The notes under the pieces were generated by a model. The model made no database searches. It saw nothing but the letters and a program-made list of their open reading frames with translations, and had not been told where the DNA came from. Made by a program: the position numbers and the translations under genes. Of a DNA stretch of 64,000 nucleotides, positions 37,674-48,200 are shown piece by piece. The DNA is from Bacteroidota bacterium. Its GTDB lineage: Bacteria > Bacteroidota > Bacteroidia > NS11-12g > UBA955. The stretch lies in NCBI GenBank assembly GCA_025354385.1, contig JANXMZ010000043.1, positions 62,001 to 126,000 of the forward strand, read 5' to 3'. The first letter of the stretch is position 1. Each line of letters begins with the position of its first letter.

Positions 37674-40600
37674 TTAGTGGTATACCGACATTAACATTGT
37701 TGTCAATCGACCTTCGATTATAATGTTTAGTGTATAGATACCAGAATTCAAATGCTCTGTATTAATAACCATACTTGTACCATTAATTGGCATCGTCTGA
37801 ATTTTCAAACCTGTACTATTATAAATTTCCAGAATGCCATTAACATCAAAATTATAACCCAATAAATTGAGATAGGTTTGCGTATTTGTAGGATTAGGAC
37901 TTAATAGCAATGATTGTTTATTATCTGATAAATGTTTCAATGCAACAATTCCTTCTTGTTTCTTCAAACCATATTGATTGATTGAATAAAGATAATATAG
38001 ATAGATACCAGATGGGTATTCAGACAAATCATCTTTATATTCGTATTGTGGGAACCCAACTTCCTTAACAGTGGTAATGGAAACAATAACTTGTCCATTA
38101 ATATATCTGCGCCCTAGTTCATAACTAACAATATCTTTGGGTGTGAAACAATACCAATCTATCACCGCCACATGGTTTTCCATTTTTCCTTTCAAAAGAA
38201 TTTGAATTGGCAAAGGGGTTAAATAATTAATTAGGTAAGTAGCAGAAGGCCCTGCTTTACCAGCATTATCAATGTAGGTGTATTGAAATGAGGTAGTCGC
38301 TTGATTAGCTTTCTTTACATAAATTGTCAAACTATCTGGCTTGAAATTCGGAATTTCATAGCGACCATTGGTTGCGTTCCAATAAACATAAGCGGGTGAG
38401 CCTATGGCAGGGTTCGGAAACAACAATTTACCATTGTAAACTAAAACACCATTGGTTGCAGTATCCGGCAACACTGTGAATGCCAGTTTAGAATTGATAC
38501 CCGTACTTCCTTTAAATCTTCCATCCTCATAATCGGAACCAGATAATTTACCGGGCATAATAGTTGTAGAAATTGAATTAACAGTTGTATCCGAAGTTCC
38601 GCTGGCATTGAACAATCTAATTAATTGGGTAAATCTGCTATTACCTGAACTTCTGTAAATCACCGAATCAGGATCTACTTGATATGTTTTATTATGTGCG
38701 AAAGGAGTTCTTTCAATACCGAAATTAACATTTGTAATATTAACAGTAGTAAATGTAACTTTTATATTGCCATTAGCAGCCCCTGCCTCAATCCCTGCCC
38801 CTGCAGCATTGCTCGAACCAAATTGCTCGCCTGTATTGGCATAATTAGTAGGTAAACTTGCTGAAGGTGCACTAGCACCAATGGCTACAGATGAAGTGGA
38901 TAATCTGATAGTATAAGATGAATTACGAACACCCGTTAAAGTATAAGTGCCGTTAGGTTTAACCCTGGCACTGTCTATCACCACTCCTAAATTATTTATC
39001 ATGTAACTGTAAATTTGTGTACTGGCGTAAACTCCTCTTGCAATACCATCAATTGCGCCATTCACCAAACCATTAGCATCATTATAAATGGTTCCGGACA
39101 CATCCAAAATACAACCTGTGGTGCGTGCATACAACACGGCTCTAACGCTTAAGCTTCTGCAGTTGGCATCCTTTACTTTTATAAGATACGAACCTGGTTC
39201 TAGGTTAAGTATTGTAAACGAATCTTTATTTGTGTTAAATTTATTAAACGTATTGGTTAATTCATTGTACCAAAAAACTTTATAGGGAGCAGTGCCTCCT
39301 TTGTAAATAACCTTAATACTATCTGTATTATTTCCCGAGCAAATTGAATCCGAAGACTTAATAACCCTATCTTTAATATCCGTTTGAATATTTGGCACTG
39401 TATAACCCGCATCTATATTAGGAGCACCACCAGGTCCACCGTTTTGACCCCAAACTAAAACAATATTTTTGCCTGTATTGCCAATATTATTGGCCGCAGA
39501 TTTAGTCCAAAAATTTGCACCATTTAAATTACCCGAGGTTGACCCTACTGAAATTGTTTGATAAGCGCTCATTAAAATACCTGCATCGCTGGTAGTTTCG
39601 TTGTAATTTATTCCTCCAATTGTAACGGCTGCATCTGCTGCATCTACATCACCATTGAATGAAACCTTGTCAGGGGTACCGTCTCCGTTTACATCTGCGT
39701 ATAAATAAGTTGCGCTATCTACTGTAATTAAAGCCATCTCGTCATTCTCTGTACCATATAAAGCATTCAAAGGGTCGCAACCCGCTCCAATACTCATTAA
39801 AACTTTTGAAGTTAGATTGGAAGTTGGAACTGGAGTAAATCCCCAATCAGAGGTTGCTGCATTATAATCTACTGTGGTTAACATTGTAAATCCAACTGAT
39901 GAGCAATAGCGATATCCTAATCCAGAAGAATTTACATCTTCAAAATTGCTTGAATTGGCATTTACTGAAATTGTTGAGGTGGCTCCGCTAGCGGTTGTTC
40001 TGGTGATAGTAATATTTGAAGCAGTGGGATTATAAAAAAACACACGCATTGTTTCATTAGGAACTGCGGGCATGTAATAACAAGTTGAAAACTGGCTTGT
40101 TGGGGTTAATGCATATGTTCTACCTTGATAAGAGGAATTAAAATCTGCTGTTAATAAATGAACCATGATTGGCTTATTGGCACTAATTGTGGCACCTTGA
40201 TTTACAGTAATAACAGTAGCCCCTTGCCTACTGTCAAGATAATAAGTTTCGCCTTGATTAAGACTCACTGTGATATCTGTTGAACCATTGGCATCCCTAT
40301 CTATATTAACAGTTGTAGAATTTTGTGTTGCTAAAATGGATACACTTGTCACTTCAAATTGAACACCACCACCGGTCGTATTTTGACCAACAGGTAAAAT
40401 ATAATTTGTTCCAATTTTTTTCTCAGAAGGCACAGTAGCGCCCGACATACTTACAGTTCCATTCGGCTTACCCCATGCAAATTTAGAAAAGGCCCCAATC
40501 CCGCCAATAAATATTTTATCCTTACCATCATAATCTATAACAGCTTGCAAGACTGCATCATTCCCAGAGGCATTGGGATCGTAGGTATTAGAAGTACTGT

Positions 40601-41762
40601 GACCTGAAAAAAGAATATTATTGAGAACAATGGCTTTACCTGCATCCAATAAATCTGTAGGAAAACCGGGTGCCACACCATTTGTTAAATCACCATCACC
40701 CCAAATTTGTGTAGTAGCTTGCGATGGCGCATTAATATTGCTCTCATATCCATCTTCCCAGTGGTCATAAATAACAATTGCATCACTCGATACAGCAATT
40801 CCAGCATAAAACACAGTGGAATCTCCATTTGAAGTATTAATATCTCTTAAAAAATCGATGGCCTCATTTTCAGGAATTGGAACAAAAAATTGTGTAGTAT
40901 CACAGTTGAATAATGCCCTAAGCGAGACAATTGCTGTATCGCAGGTATTATCTGCGGAATTATAATATTTGCGATCCGGACCAGCATCACAAACGCGGTA
41001 TGAAAAATAATCAACGCCTTCGAAAGATGCATTGGGTTTATAGGTATAGACACCAGCCGAATTAAATGTTAAAGTACCATTTGCTACATGCACAAAACCC
41101 AATGAGTATATCACCGAATCATTATCGTAATTAATGTCATTACTTACAACTGATCCTTTGGCTGTCCCTGGATTTAAAAATACACGGGTATCTGCAAAAG
41201 CATTTACAGGATAAAAACAAGTGTGCGTATAACCAATTCCATCTGTATATGCACCACCAGCTGTTAAAGTAATTTTAACAAAACGCAATCCTCCAGCAGG
41301 TACCGAGAAGGTAGCATAGGCAGAGGTAGCAGGTGTTGAAGAAGTACCTGTTAAGTTTCCTAAACTAGCATAGGTGATGTTATCGTTTGAAATTTGAACC
41401 GTAGCGCCTGGGGTGCCCGAAATACGTTGCCATGCAACTGTTAAGGTGGAACCTTGAGCAACCCAGCGATTAAGATCTACTACCAAAGGAATAGTAGTAC
41501 TTAAAGTAGCCGAATTGGCCGCTGAAAGTGTGGACCCCGATGCCAAAATTGCACCAGTAGCATTTGCTGCTCCAGCATTTCCACCAGTGGCTGTAACGCC
41601 ATAACCAGTAGCTGCTGTAGCTGAGCCAAATGGGCATGTTTGGGCAATAGAAGATAGATTGAAATTAAGCATTAGAAGCACTAATCCAATGCATTTTGTA
41701 CATAATTGTTGAAATTTGCCTGTTAAGAAACATGCAAACATTTCAGAATAAATTGAAGTCAT
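37674..41762 (-). CDS. Large secreted T9SS cargo protein with IgGFc-binding-like and Ig-like domains
   Basis: The 1362-residue protein has a signal peptide ending NLSSIAQ. Its parts, in order: a beta-rich N-terminal region, a Cadherin/Big_9-like segment at about residues 195-275 (NGTLTFNSAGVYTYKPNASF), and an IgGFc-binding-protein-like domain at about 300-650 (NSTTVNIDRDANGSTDITVS; ISANKPIMVHLLTAD). A CnaB/prealbumin-like domain follows near 905-990 (DVSGTIYNDANGLVNGAI). A type A T9SS sorting domain from about residue 1290 (LLSPNPTNTQTYLNLLGYN ... GIYTLNIIIEG) ends the protein. It should be exported by Sec then T9SS and attached to the surface or released. The function is unknown; adhesion to a glycoprotein is one possibility. 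No gene partner is close. Confidence 0.88.
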   Translation of the reverse strand: MTSIYSEMFACFLTGKFQQLCTKCIGLVLLMLNFNLSSIAQTCPFGSATAATGYGVTATGGNAGAANATGAILASGSTLSAANSATLSTTIPLVVDLNRWVAQGSTLTVAWQRISGTPGATVQISNDNITYASLGNLTGTSSTPATSAYATFSVPAGGLRFVKITLTAGGAYTDGIGYTHTCFYPVNAFADTRVFLNPGTAKGSVVSNDINYDNDSVIYSLGFVHVANGTLTFNSAGVYTYKPNASFEGVDYFSYRVCDAGPDRKYYNSADNTCDTAIVSLRALFNCDTTQFFVPIPENEAIDFLRDINTSNGDSTVFYAGIAVSSDAIVIYDHWEDGYESNINAPSQATTQIWGDGDLTNGVAPGFPTDLLDAGKAIVLNNILFSGHSTSNTYDPNASGNDAVLQAVIDYDGKDKIFIGGIGAFSKFAWGKPNGTVSMSGATVPSEKKIGTNYILPVGQNTTGGGVQFEVTSVSILATQNSTTVNIDRDANGSTDITVSLNQGETYYLDSRQGATVITVNQGATISANKPIMVHLLTADFNSSYQGRTYALTPTSQFSTCYYMPAVPNETMRVFFYNPTASNITITRTTASGATSTISVNANSSNFEDVNSSGLGYRYCSSVGFTMLTTVDYNAATSDWGFTPVPTSNLTSKVLMSIGAGCDPLNALYGTENDEMALITVDSATYLYADVNGDGTPDKVSFNGDVDAADAAVTIGGINYNETTSDAGILMSAYQTISVGSTSGNLNGANFWTKSAANNIGNTGKNIVLVWGQNGGPGGAPNIDAGYTVPNIQTDIKDRVIKSSDSICSGNNTDSIKVIYKGGTAPYKVFWYNELTNTFNKFNTNKDSFTILNLEPGSYLIKVKDANCRSLSVRAVLYARTTGCILDVSGTIYNDANGLVNGAIDGIARGVYASTQIYSYMINNLGVVIDSARVKPNGTYTLTGVRNSSYTIRLSTSSVAIGASAPSASLPTNYANTGEQFGSSNAAGAGIEAGAANGNIKVTFTTVNITNVNFGIERTPFAHNKTYQVDPDSVIYRSSGNSRFTQLIRLFNASGTSDTTVNSISTTIMPGKLSGSDYEDGRFKGSTGINSKLAFTVLPDTATNGVLVYNGKLLFPNPAIGSPAYVYWNATNGRYEIPNFKPDSLTIYVKKANQATTSFQYTYIDNAGKAGPSATYLINYLTPLPIQILLKGKMENHVAVIDWYCFTPKDIVSYELGRRYINGQVIVSITTVKEVGFPQYEYKDDLSEYPSGIYLYYLYSINQYGLKKQEGIVALKHLSDNKQSLLLSPNPTNTQTYLNLLGYNFDVNGILEIYNSTGLKIQTMPINGTSMVINTEHLNSGIYTLNIIIEGRLTTMLMSVYH

Positions 41763-41981
41763 TTTGCTGTATGTTAAAAATAATCAGATTTGTTAGCTAA
41801 ACTGAGTCTAATTATTTTAATTGTGCAAAAGAAAGTAATTTTAACAACTTAAAAAACTTGTACCAACAAACATTTTCAACATTGTATTTGCATAATGTAC
41901 AGAATTACAAACACTTAAAGTTGATAAAAATCAATTTTTTATCCTATGCTTACTTAAAATTTTCAATTTACAAAAATAAAA

Positions 41982-42010
41982 AAGGGTCAAACTTTAACAG
42001 TTTGACCCTT
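41982..42010 (-). terminator. Terminator of the FKBP gene
   Basis: AAGGGTCAAAC and GTTTGACCCTT form an 11-bp perfect stem with a 7-base loop. On the minus strand a run of six Ts follows. Confidence 0.85.
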
Positions 42011-42029
42011 TTACAACAACTGAATGTTA

Positions 42030-42728
42030 TTATTTTTTAATACTTACCAATTCCAATTCGAAAATGAGAGTTTGGTAAGGCTCCATCATCATTTCGCCAG
42101 TGTAAGGATTTTGCATACCTTGTTTACCGTAAGCTAATTCATAAGGAATTACAACTTCTGCTTTAGAACCAACATCCATTAAACTTAATGCTTCCAAGAA
42201 ACCTTTTACAGCACCACTATTCATAGCAGTTTTCAATGGCTCTTTTTTATCTACGCTTGAATCAAATATTTTTCCATCAATAAATTTACCAGTGTAATGA
42301 ACGAAAACAGTATCCACGATGGATGGTTTAACACCAGTACCTTTAGCAATCGATTTAAACAACAAACCACTTGGCGTTACAGTATAACCACCTTGCTTTT
42401 TCATTTTGGCAATAAACTCTTCGCCCTTTTTTCTGGCTTCACCATATTTGCACTCTGTTAAATAGGTCATGGCCACTTCGCGTTCCAAATCTTGACTTAA
42501 CAATAAATTGCTATCGCCTTTTTCCATTACCTGTTCTACGGCTGCTTTAAACACTTCCCAATTCAACTCTTTCACATTGTATTTACTAAGAATTCTGCCT
42601 GTGTTTGCGCCAAAAGCATAAGCAAATGAATCTTTTTGATTTGCTAATTTAACCTTACCTGATTTTGCCTTGTTGTTACAAGCAGTCATAAATAACACTG
42701 CCAAAACGATTAAAATAATTTGTTTCAT
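42030..42728 (-). CDS. FKBP-type peptidyl-prolyl isomerase lipoprotein
   Basis: The 232-residue protein from ATG 42728 has a lipoprotein signal (IILIVLAVLFMTACNNK). A helical FkpA-type dimerisation region (about 30-110: FAYAFGANTGRILSKYN) is followed by an FKBP domain (VHYTGKFIDGKIFDSSVDKK, then VVIPYELAYGKQGM). It should catalyse prolyl isomerisation and act as a chaperone for envelope proteins. An earlier frame opening at 42776 adds residues that do not fit a signal peptide and lies upstream of the promoter box. The promoter TACATTTG ends 16 bases before ATG 42728. Confidence 0.92.
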   Translation of the reverse strand: MKQIILIVLAVLFMTACNNKAKSGKVKLANQKDSFAYAFGANTGRILSKYNVKELNWEVFKAAVEQVMEKGDSNLLLSQDLEREVAMTYLTECKYGEARKKGEEFIAKMKKQGGYTVTPSGLLFKSIAKGTGVKPSIVDTVFVHYTGKFIDGKIFDSSVDKKEPLKTAMNSGAVKGFLEALSLMDVGSKAEVVIPYELAYGKQGMQNPYTGEMMMEPYQTLIFELELVSIKK

Positions 42729-42744
42729 TTTTATAAAATTGGTG

Positions 42745-42752
42745 CAAATGTA
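42745..42752 (-). promoter_or_regulatory. -7 box TAnnTTTG for the FKBP gene
   Basis: TACATTTG on the minus strand, followed by CACC. It supports the internal start at 42728. Confidence 0.6.
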
Positions 42753-42867
42753 AGTTAAATTTACATGATTTACCACGCTATTTATACAGATTATAAAAAC
42801 CTAAAATATTTAGGAACCAAAGCAACCTAATTTTATACATAGCGTCTAATAAGAAACGGAAAACACT

Positions 42868-42957
42868 ATGAAAAATTTATCAAAAGACCAACAACCCAAG
42901 AATTTGAGAACACTCTGTATAGCATTTGGCTTGTGTTTTTATTCTTGGAACAATTAG
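42868..42957 (+). CDS. Possible 29-residue small ORF, unsupported
   Basis: ATG to TAG encodes a 29-residue peptide with a charged start (MKNLSKDQQPKN) and a hydrophobic middle (TLCIAFGLCFYSW). It lies alone in a 235-base gap, with no clear promoter box. Chance is quite possible; it is listed only because nothing else occupies the gap. Confidence 0.15.
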   Translation: MKNLSKDQQPKNLRTLCIAFGLCFYSWNN

Positions 42958-43011
42958 ACCTGAGCATTCAGTAATTAGAGGAAAGGGGAAGAGTAAAGAG
43001 GGATACCTTCA

Positions 43012-43815
43012 TTACTTAAAGGGACTGTCCTTTTCTTTAGCAACTTTATTATAAACCAATTTATCCAACAAACGTGGAAAGAATTTACTGAGGAATACAG
43101 TTGCTTTGCCTTCGAAAGTTAAATATAAATAGGGTTTGCGATTTGCAATGCTTTTAAATATTGCTTTTGCAACAGTCTCTGGCTGCATCAATTTACTTTC
43201 ATCTAAAGGACTTTCAGATTGAGATTCCCCATTTTTATTCAATGCTGCATTTCGAGTATTAGAGGCTGTGTAACCAGGACAAGCGACTAAGACATGTAAA
43301 CCAGTTTTCATGTTTTCCAATCTCAATGATTCCAAAAATCCGAAAATGGCAAATTTGGAGGCCGAATAACCTGTTCGTGCAGGTAAGCCCTTAACACCTG
43401 CGATAGATGACACACCAACCACACTGCCTTTTGATTTAAGAAGATAGGGAATTGCGAATTTTGTGCAATAAACGGTTCCCCAGAAATTAACCCCCATGAC
43501 CCTTTCGATGACTGATAAATCACAATCTGCAAACAAAGCTCGCATTGTAATTCCAGCATTGTTAATTAAAATATCAATGGCTCCAAATTCCTTTATGGTG
43601 GCATTAATAAGGTGTTCACAATCATTTTGCAAACTTACATCGCAAGGAACAATCAAAGTGTTTCCACCAATACCATCACAATTCAATTTTACCTTCTCTA
43701 GCTTTTCTTTACTTCGGGCTGCAATTACAATATTATAATTTGCTTTAGCTGCACAATACGCCAAGGCCTCTCCAATTCCGGAGGATGCACCGGTAATAAC
43801 AACCGTTTTTTTCAT
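43012..43815 (-). CDS. Short-chain dehydrogenase/reductase
   Basis: The 267-residue classical SDR has a Rossmann nucleotide-binding motif TGASSGIGEALAYC (about residues 7-20), an NNAG motif (ILINNAGITM), catalytic Ser in VVGVSSIAGVKG, and the YxxxK pair in GYSASKFAIFG. Basic residues (AARSKEK) after beta-2 suggest NADP(H) preference. Substrate is unknown; the closest bacterial group is the DHRS7/short-chain acyl-reductase-like SDRs with a C-terminal membrane-proximal helix. It follows the redoxin gene by 3 bases, so the two form an operon. Confidence 0.9.
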   Translation of the reverse strand: MKKTVVITGASSGIGEALAYCAAKANYNIVIAARSKEKLEKVKLNCDGIGGNTLIVPCDVSLQNDCEHLINATIKEFGAIDILINNAGITMRALFADCDLSVIERVMGVNFWGTVYCTKFAIPYLLKSKGSVVGVSSIAGVKGLPARTGYSASKFAIFGFLESLRLENMKTGLHVLVACPGYTASNTRNAALNKNGESQSESPLDESKLMQPETVAKAIFKSIANRKPYLYLTFEGKATVFLSKFFPRLLDKLVYNKVAKEKDSPFK

Positions 43816-43818
43816 TTA

Positions 43819-44349
43819 TTATTTTTTCCAAATAATATTACAACCAGGACCCGGCATTTCAGGGTAATCAATATCTACGCCATCTAAACAGTATTCAATG
43901 GCATCTTCTAAATATGCCATCATTACTTGGGTATCATTTTCCCAATTATCATCTATAATCCCTTTGTATACCAATTCTCTTTTAGAATTGAATAAAAATA
44001 TTTCTGGTGTTTTTTCTGCACCCAGATTCTTAACCAAAGACTGATCAATATCGTGAAGATATACAAAACTTTCGTGGTTGTGCTTTTTCAACAAGGCTTT
44101 CATATTTTCAAAAGATTCCTGCTCATCTTGCTCCGCATCATTCGCATTTACAGCTATAACGGCTAAACTATCTTCTTCATATTGATCGCTTAATTTCAAA
44201 ATTCGCTTCCAATAGGCTTCTGCATATTTGCAATGATTGCTGGTAATGATAATACAAAGTGCGTATTTATCTGCGAATGCAAAATTGCTGAACCACTCGC
44301 CATTAGTAGCTTGTAGCTTAAAGTTTAAAAGTTTATCTCCTATATTCAT
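43819..44349 (-). CDS. Thioredoxin-like redoxin (AhpC/TSA superfamily)
   Basis: The 176-residue protein has a peroxiredoxin-like fold: INIGDKLLNFKLQATNGEWFSN at the N-terminus and a single catalytic-type Cys in SNHCKYAEAYWKRIL. Family relatives usually have NHCPY here, so Pro is replaced by Lys. The segment KNLGAEKTPEIFLFNSKRE contains the cis-Pro, and the end GPGCNIIWKK is conserved in this clade. There is no nearby second Cys for a CxxC pair. It may be a 1-Cys peroxidase or thiol carrier. It is the first gene of the operon with the SDR. Confidence 0.85.
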   Translation of the reverse strand: MNIGDKLLNFKLQATNGEWFSNFAFADKYALCIIITSNHCKYAEAYWKRILKLSDQYEEDSLAVIAVNANDAEQDEQESFENMKALLKKHNHESFVYLHDIDQSLVKNLGAEKTPEIFLFNSKRELVYKGIIDDNWENDTQVMMAYLEDAIEYCLDGVDIDYPEMPGPGCNIIWKK

Positions 44350-44421
44350 TTACTAAAATATTATTAGGCGAATATCTTAAATTTTGTTTATTTTGTTAGC
44401 ATAAATTTATAAATAAAAAAA

Positions 44422-44796
44422 ATGTCTCAAGTCTTAACCACCCTTGTCATAGGCGCTTCAGAAAAACCAGAACGCTATTCGAATAAAGCCATTCGACTTT
44501 TAAGGCATAAAAACAACGACGTGAGAGCACTTGGTTTGCGCCCAGGCAAAGTACTAGATGTTACGATAGAAACAAGCATAGAAGTCTTTAAAGACAGTAA
44601 CATTGACACAATTACGCTTTACATCAATTCAAATTTACAATCCGCATTTTACGATGCTATTTTAAATATAAGACCGAGAAGAGTGATATTCAATCCTGGC
44701 ACTGAAAATCCTGAGTTTGAAAACCTATTAACCGAGCACCACATTGAATCTGAAGAAGCTTGCACACTGGTGCTTTTAAATACCGGTCAATACTAA
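44422..44796 (+). CDS. CoA-binding domain protein (CoA_binding_2)
   Basis: This 124-residue single-domain protein has a Rossmann-like fold of the YccU/CoA_binding_2 type. Its features are TTLVIGASEKPERYSNKAIR at the N-terminus, LRPGKVLDVT, and FNPGTENPEFENLL near the end. Homologues bind coenzyme A, but their function is not established. It is divergently transcribed from the redoxin gene. TATTTTG at about 44383 is a shortened promoter box. Confidence 0.85.
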   Translation: MSQVLTTLVIGASEKPERYSNKAIRLLRHKNNDVRALGLRPGKVLDVTIETSIEVFKDSNIDTITLYINSNLQSAFYDAILNIRPRRVIFNPGTENPEFENLLTEHHIESEEACTLVLLNTGQY

Positions 44797-44811
44797 AACC
44801 GTCTAAAATGC

Positions 44812-44844
44812 CAAAAACCGTACTCTTTTGGAATACGGCTTTTG
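44812..44844 (+). terminator. Probable terminator after the CoA-binding gene
   Basis: CAAAAACCGTA and TACGGCTTTTG pair at 10 of 11 positions around an 11-base loop. The T-run is inside the stem arm, so it is weak. Confidence 0.5.
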
Positions 44845-45296
44845 ACAAAAACTAAAACTATGAAAACACAAGGGCAAAATTAGCAAAGTTTTTTACATTA
44901 AATATATTATTTGAAATTATTTAACTTTAAAAAAATATTTGCCGTATATGTGATTGTTTTTCAGCATATTAAATTCGATTTCATTTTCTTTCTTTCTTGA
45001 TTAATATTTTATTCTTTACTGAATTATTAAAACAATAATTTTTCGAAATAATGGCTAAGACCTTTTGATACCAATATAATTAGAAAATATTTGTTCAAAC
45101 AAACATCCTTTTTGAAATTTGCAAGAAACACATAATTTTAAGTGCTTATACCTATAAAACTAGCTTTTAGGAGGTTTTGTGACATTTGTAAGGCTCCTTA
45201 ATATGCAATTGGGTATTTTTACTCAGAGTTTGAGTCGATTCAAATCACCTTTACCAAAATGCATTTTAGGCATCAAAATTTAGATATTAAAACTCC
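44845..45296. other. AT-rich intergenic region, no gene seen
   Basis: About 450 bases downstream of the M4 protease and CoA-binding genes, which converge here. No open frame with coding character, no tRNA and no strong hairpin were found. Long poly-T and poly-A stretches occur. Confidence 0.5.
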
Positions 45297-48200
45297 CTAT
45301 AGAATTTCTAGCGTTTGTTTAATGTAATAAACTTTACCAGAGAAGTCTTTTACGGTCATTACAAGAAGGTAAGTACCTTTAATTAAAGGATCTCCTTTAG
45401 TGTCCAATGCCTTAAATGAAGGACCAGAGTTACTTGATTCAAAAACCTTCTCGCCCCATCTGTTAAAGATACTGTAATCATATTTTTTAGCACCTCGTCC
45501 TATGATTTGCAATTCATCATTTAACCCATCACTGTTAACAGAGATGGCTGTTGGGATGTATAATGCATATACATCTTTGATATTGACATAAGCTTCATAA
45601 ACGTCTATACAACCTAAACTATTCACCACCGTTAATTTAACTTTATATCTACCAGTATCAGGATAGGTGTGCATTGGACTCAGCAAACTATTCTCCGTTT
45701 TACCATCACCAAAATCCCAAAGAAAAGACGTGTAATCTGCAGATTGATTTGTAAATGTAATATCTGGATTTAAATAAGTGGCATCATCTGGGGTAAAAAC
45801 AAATTTACCACTGGCCAGTTTAACGACATTTATAAAACTACTCTTACTTAAAACAGCTTTACAACCTGCGGATGAAGTGGCGCTTAATGTCACATCAAAA
45901 ACCCCCGTTTGGCGATACGTAAAATTAGGGGACACTATGATACTTTTATCGTTAGCACTAAATTTCCAAGCATAAACACTAGCGCCAGTAGTATTATTAA
46001 TAAATTGAACAGTCTCATACTGACAAATGGATTTCTTATCTGCATCAAAATCAACAATGGGCAAAGGATTTACCACAATATCAAAACCAGTAGTATCCGA
46101 TTCTGAACAATTATCATTTAATTTCAGGTCGTAGTGCGTTTTGATATTTGGCTTTAAATAAACACTATTGCCAATGCCATTGCTGCCATTTATGGTCCAA
46201 TTGTATTGCGCTGCAATGCCACCTGTGAGCAATAGTGACAATTGCACCGAGTCGCCATTACAAATGGTATTGGAGGACAATGTTTTACTAATTTTTAAGG
46301 GTGGTCTAACAAAAACAGTTAGGGAAATAGAATCGTAAGGATTGGTACAATTGTCTCTCACCGCCATTTTATACACAGTCCTTGTTTTTGGACTTGCCTG
46401 TTGCTGAGGGTTATTACCCAAACCTTGACTCCACTGATAAGTATATTGGGAAGATTTTCCGCCACTTACCACAGGATTAAAAGAGGCTGTTCCTCCGAAA
46501 CAGATAGTAGTATCTACCAAACCCTTAATTGAAAGGCCAGGAAGTACATCAACTATTATTGAATCCTTTGCATCATCGGAACAATTATCCTTTAGTGTAA
46601 CAAAATACTTTGTTAAAATAGAAGGATTAACTGTGTTGTTTGAAAGGGCTGGCAAAGCAGGTGACCATGCATAGACATAATTAGCAACATTACCACCTTT
46701 GGCACTCGCCAAAAGGTTTATAAAAGTACCCTTGCAGATTGTAGAATCATTGTTTAAAGAAACCATCAAAGGGGTTCGCACTTTTATCAAAATGGAATCT
46801 GAGGCTGGTAATACTGTGCAAGCATCTGTCACTGTTACCTTCAGCCAGGCATTATTAGTCAACTGTATTGACTTATTTGCGCCAACTCCTAATGCATTAT
46901 TCCAAGTGAATGTATAATTTCCATTACCTCCTTTGGCAATGGCATTCAATGAAGCCATTTTATTGTAACAAATAACTGTATCTATTGAATTTAATTGAAT
47001 CGTAAGGGGGCTGTTTACAATAATTTTAATAAAGCTGGTATCATTAATAACCGTACAGCCATCAGATAAAATGACTCTGTAAATAGTTGTATTTGCCGGA
47101 CTCACCAATTGACTACTGCTATTGCTTAAACCATTGGACCATGTATATCTATAATTGGCCATCTTGCCGCCAGAAACAATTGTATTGAGGGTTACAGATT
47201 GACCTTGGCAAATGGTTGAATCTTTAACGCCTTTGATTTTTAAAGCTTGTAAAACGTCTACCGTTATTGAATCTGTTGCATCATCGGAACAATTATCTTT
47301 TAGAGTTACAAAATATTTTGTCTTAACCAAAGGCTTTACCAAATTGCTGGAAAGTGAGGGCAAACCTTGGTTCCATGTGTAAGTATAATTTTTAACCACT
47401 CCCCCATTACTGCTGGCATTTAAGGCAATGTTGCTCCCTTTACATATAGTTGAATCGTTGTTGAGGTTAACAACCAATTTAGAACTTACTTTTACAAAAA
47501 CGGAATCTGTTGCAGGTTTTACCGTACAGCCATCTGTAACGGTTACCTTCATCAAGGTGCCAACTAATAAATTGATTGACTTATTGCTCCCAGTACCCAG
47601 TGCATTGTTCCATGTATAAACATAATTATTGACACCTCCACTTGCAGACGCCGTGAATGAGGCCGTTTTATTGTAACATATTTGAGTATCATTGGTCGCA
47701 ATTTTTACTTTTAAAGGGCTTTTTACTGTGATGGTAACAAAAGCTGTATCAGATTTTGGAGAACATCCATCTTTGAGAATTACACGGTAAGTTGTAGTAA
47801 CAAGCGGTGTCACTATATAAGAACTATTGCTACCTAAACCATTGTTCCATACGTACTGATAAGTGGTGTTTTTACCGCCCGATGGTGTGGCTTTAATGTT
47901 TACAGCCTGGCCAGCACAAATAATGGTATCTTTAGTAACACTTACCTTTAGAGGACTGCGAACCGTAACAGTTACTTGAGCCGAATCTTTAGATTTAGTG
48001 CATACATCCGTTAAGTAAGATTTATAAGTGGTTAAAACAACAGGTGCAACAATGACGGAATCTTTGTTCACCAAGTTTTTCCACTGAAAAAAATAATCCC
48101 CAACATAGCCTCCTTTACCTTTGGAATACAAAAGGGTTGAATTGCCATAGCAAATAGTTGTATCTGCGTAGGCCTTTATAGTTACTGCCTTTTTGAAAGC

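Noticed and set aside
44845..45296. Possible small RNA in the 450-base gap
   Set aside because: AT-rich sequence without a strong hairpin or promoter-terminator pair. No support.
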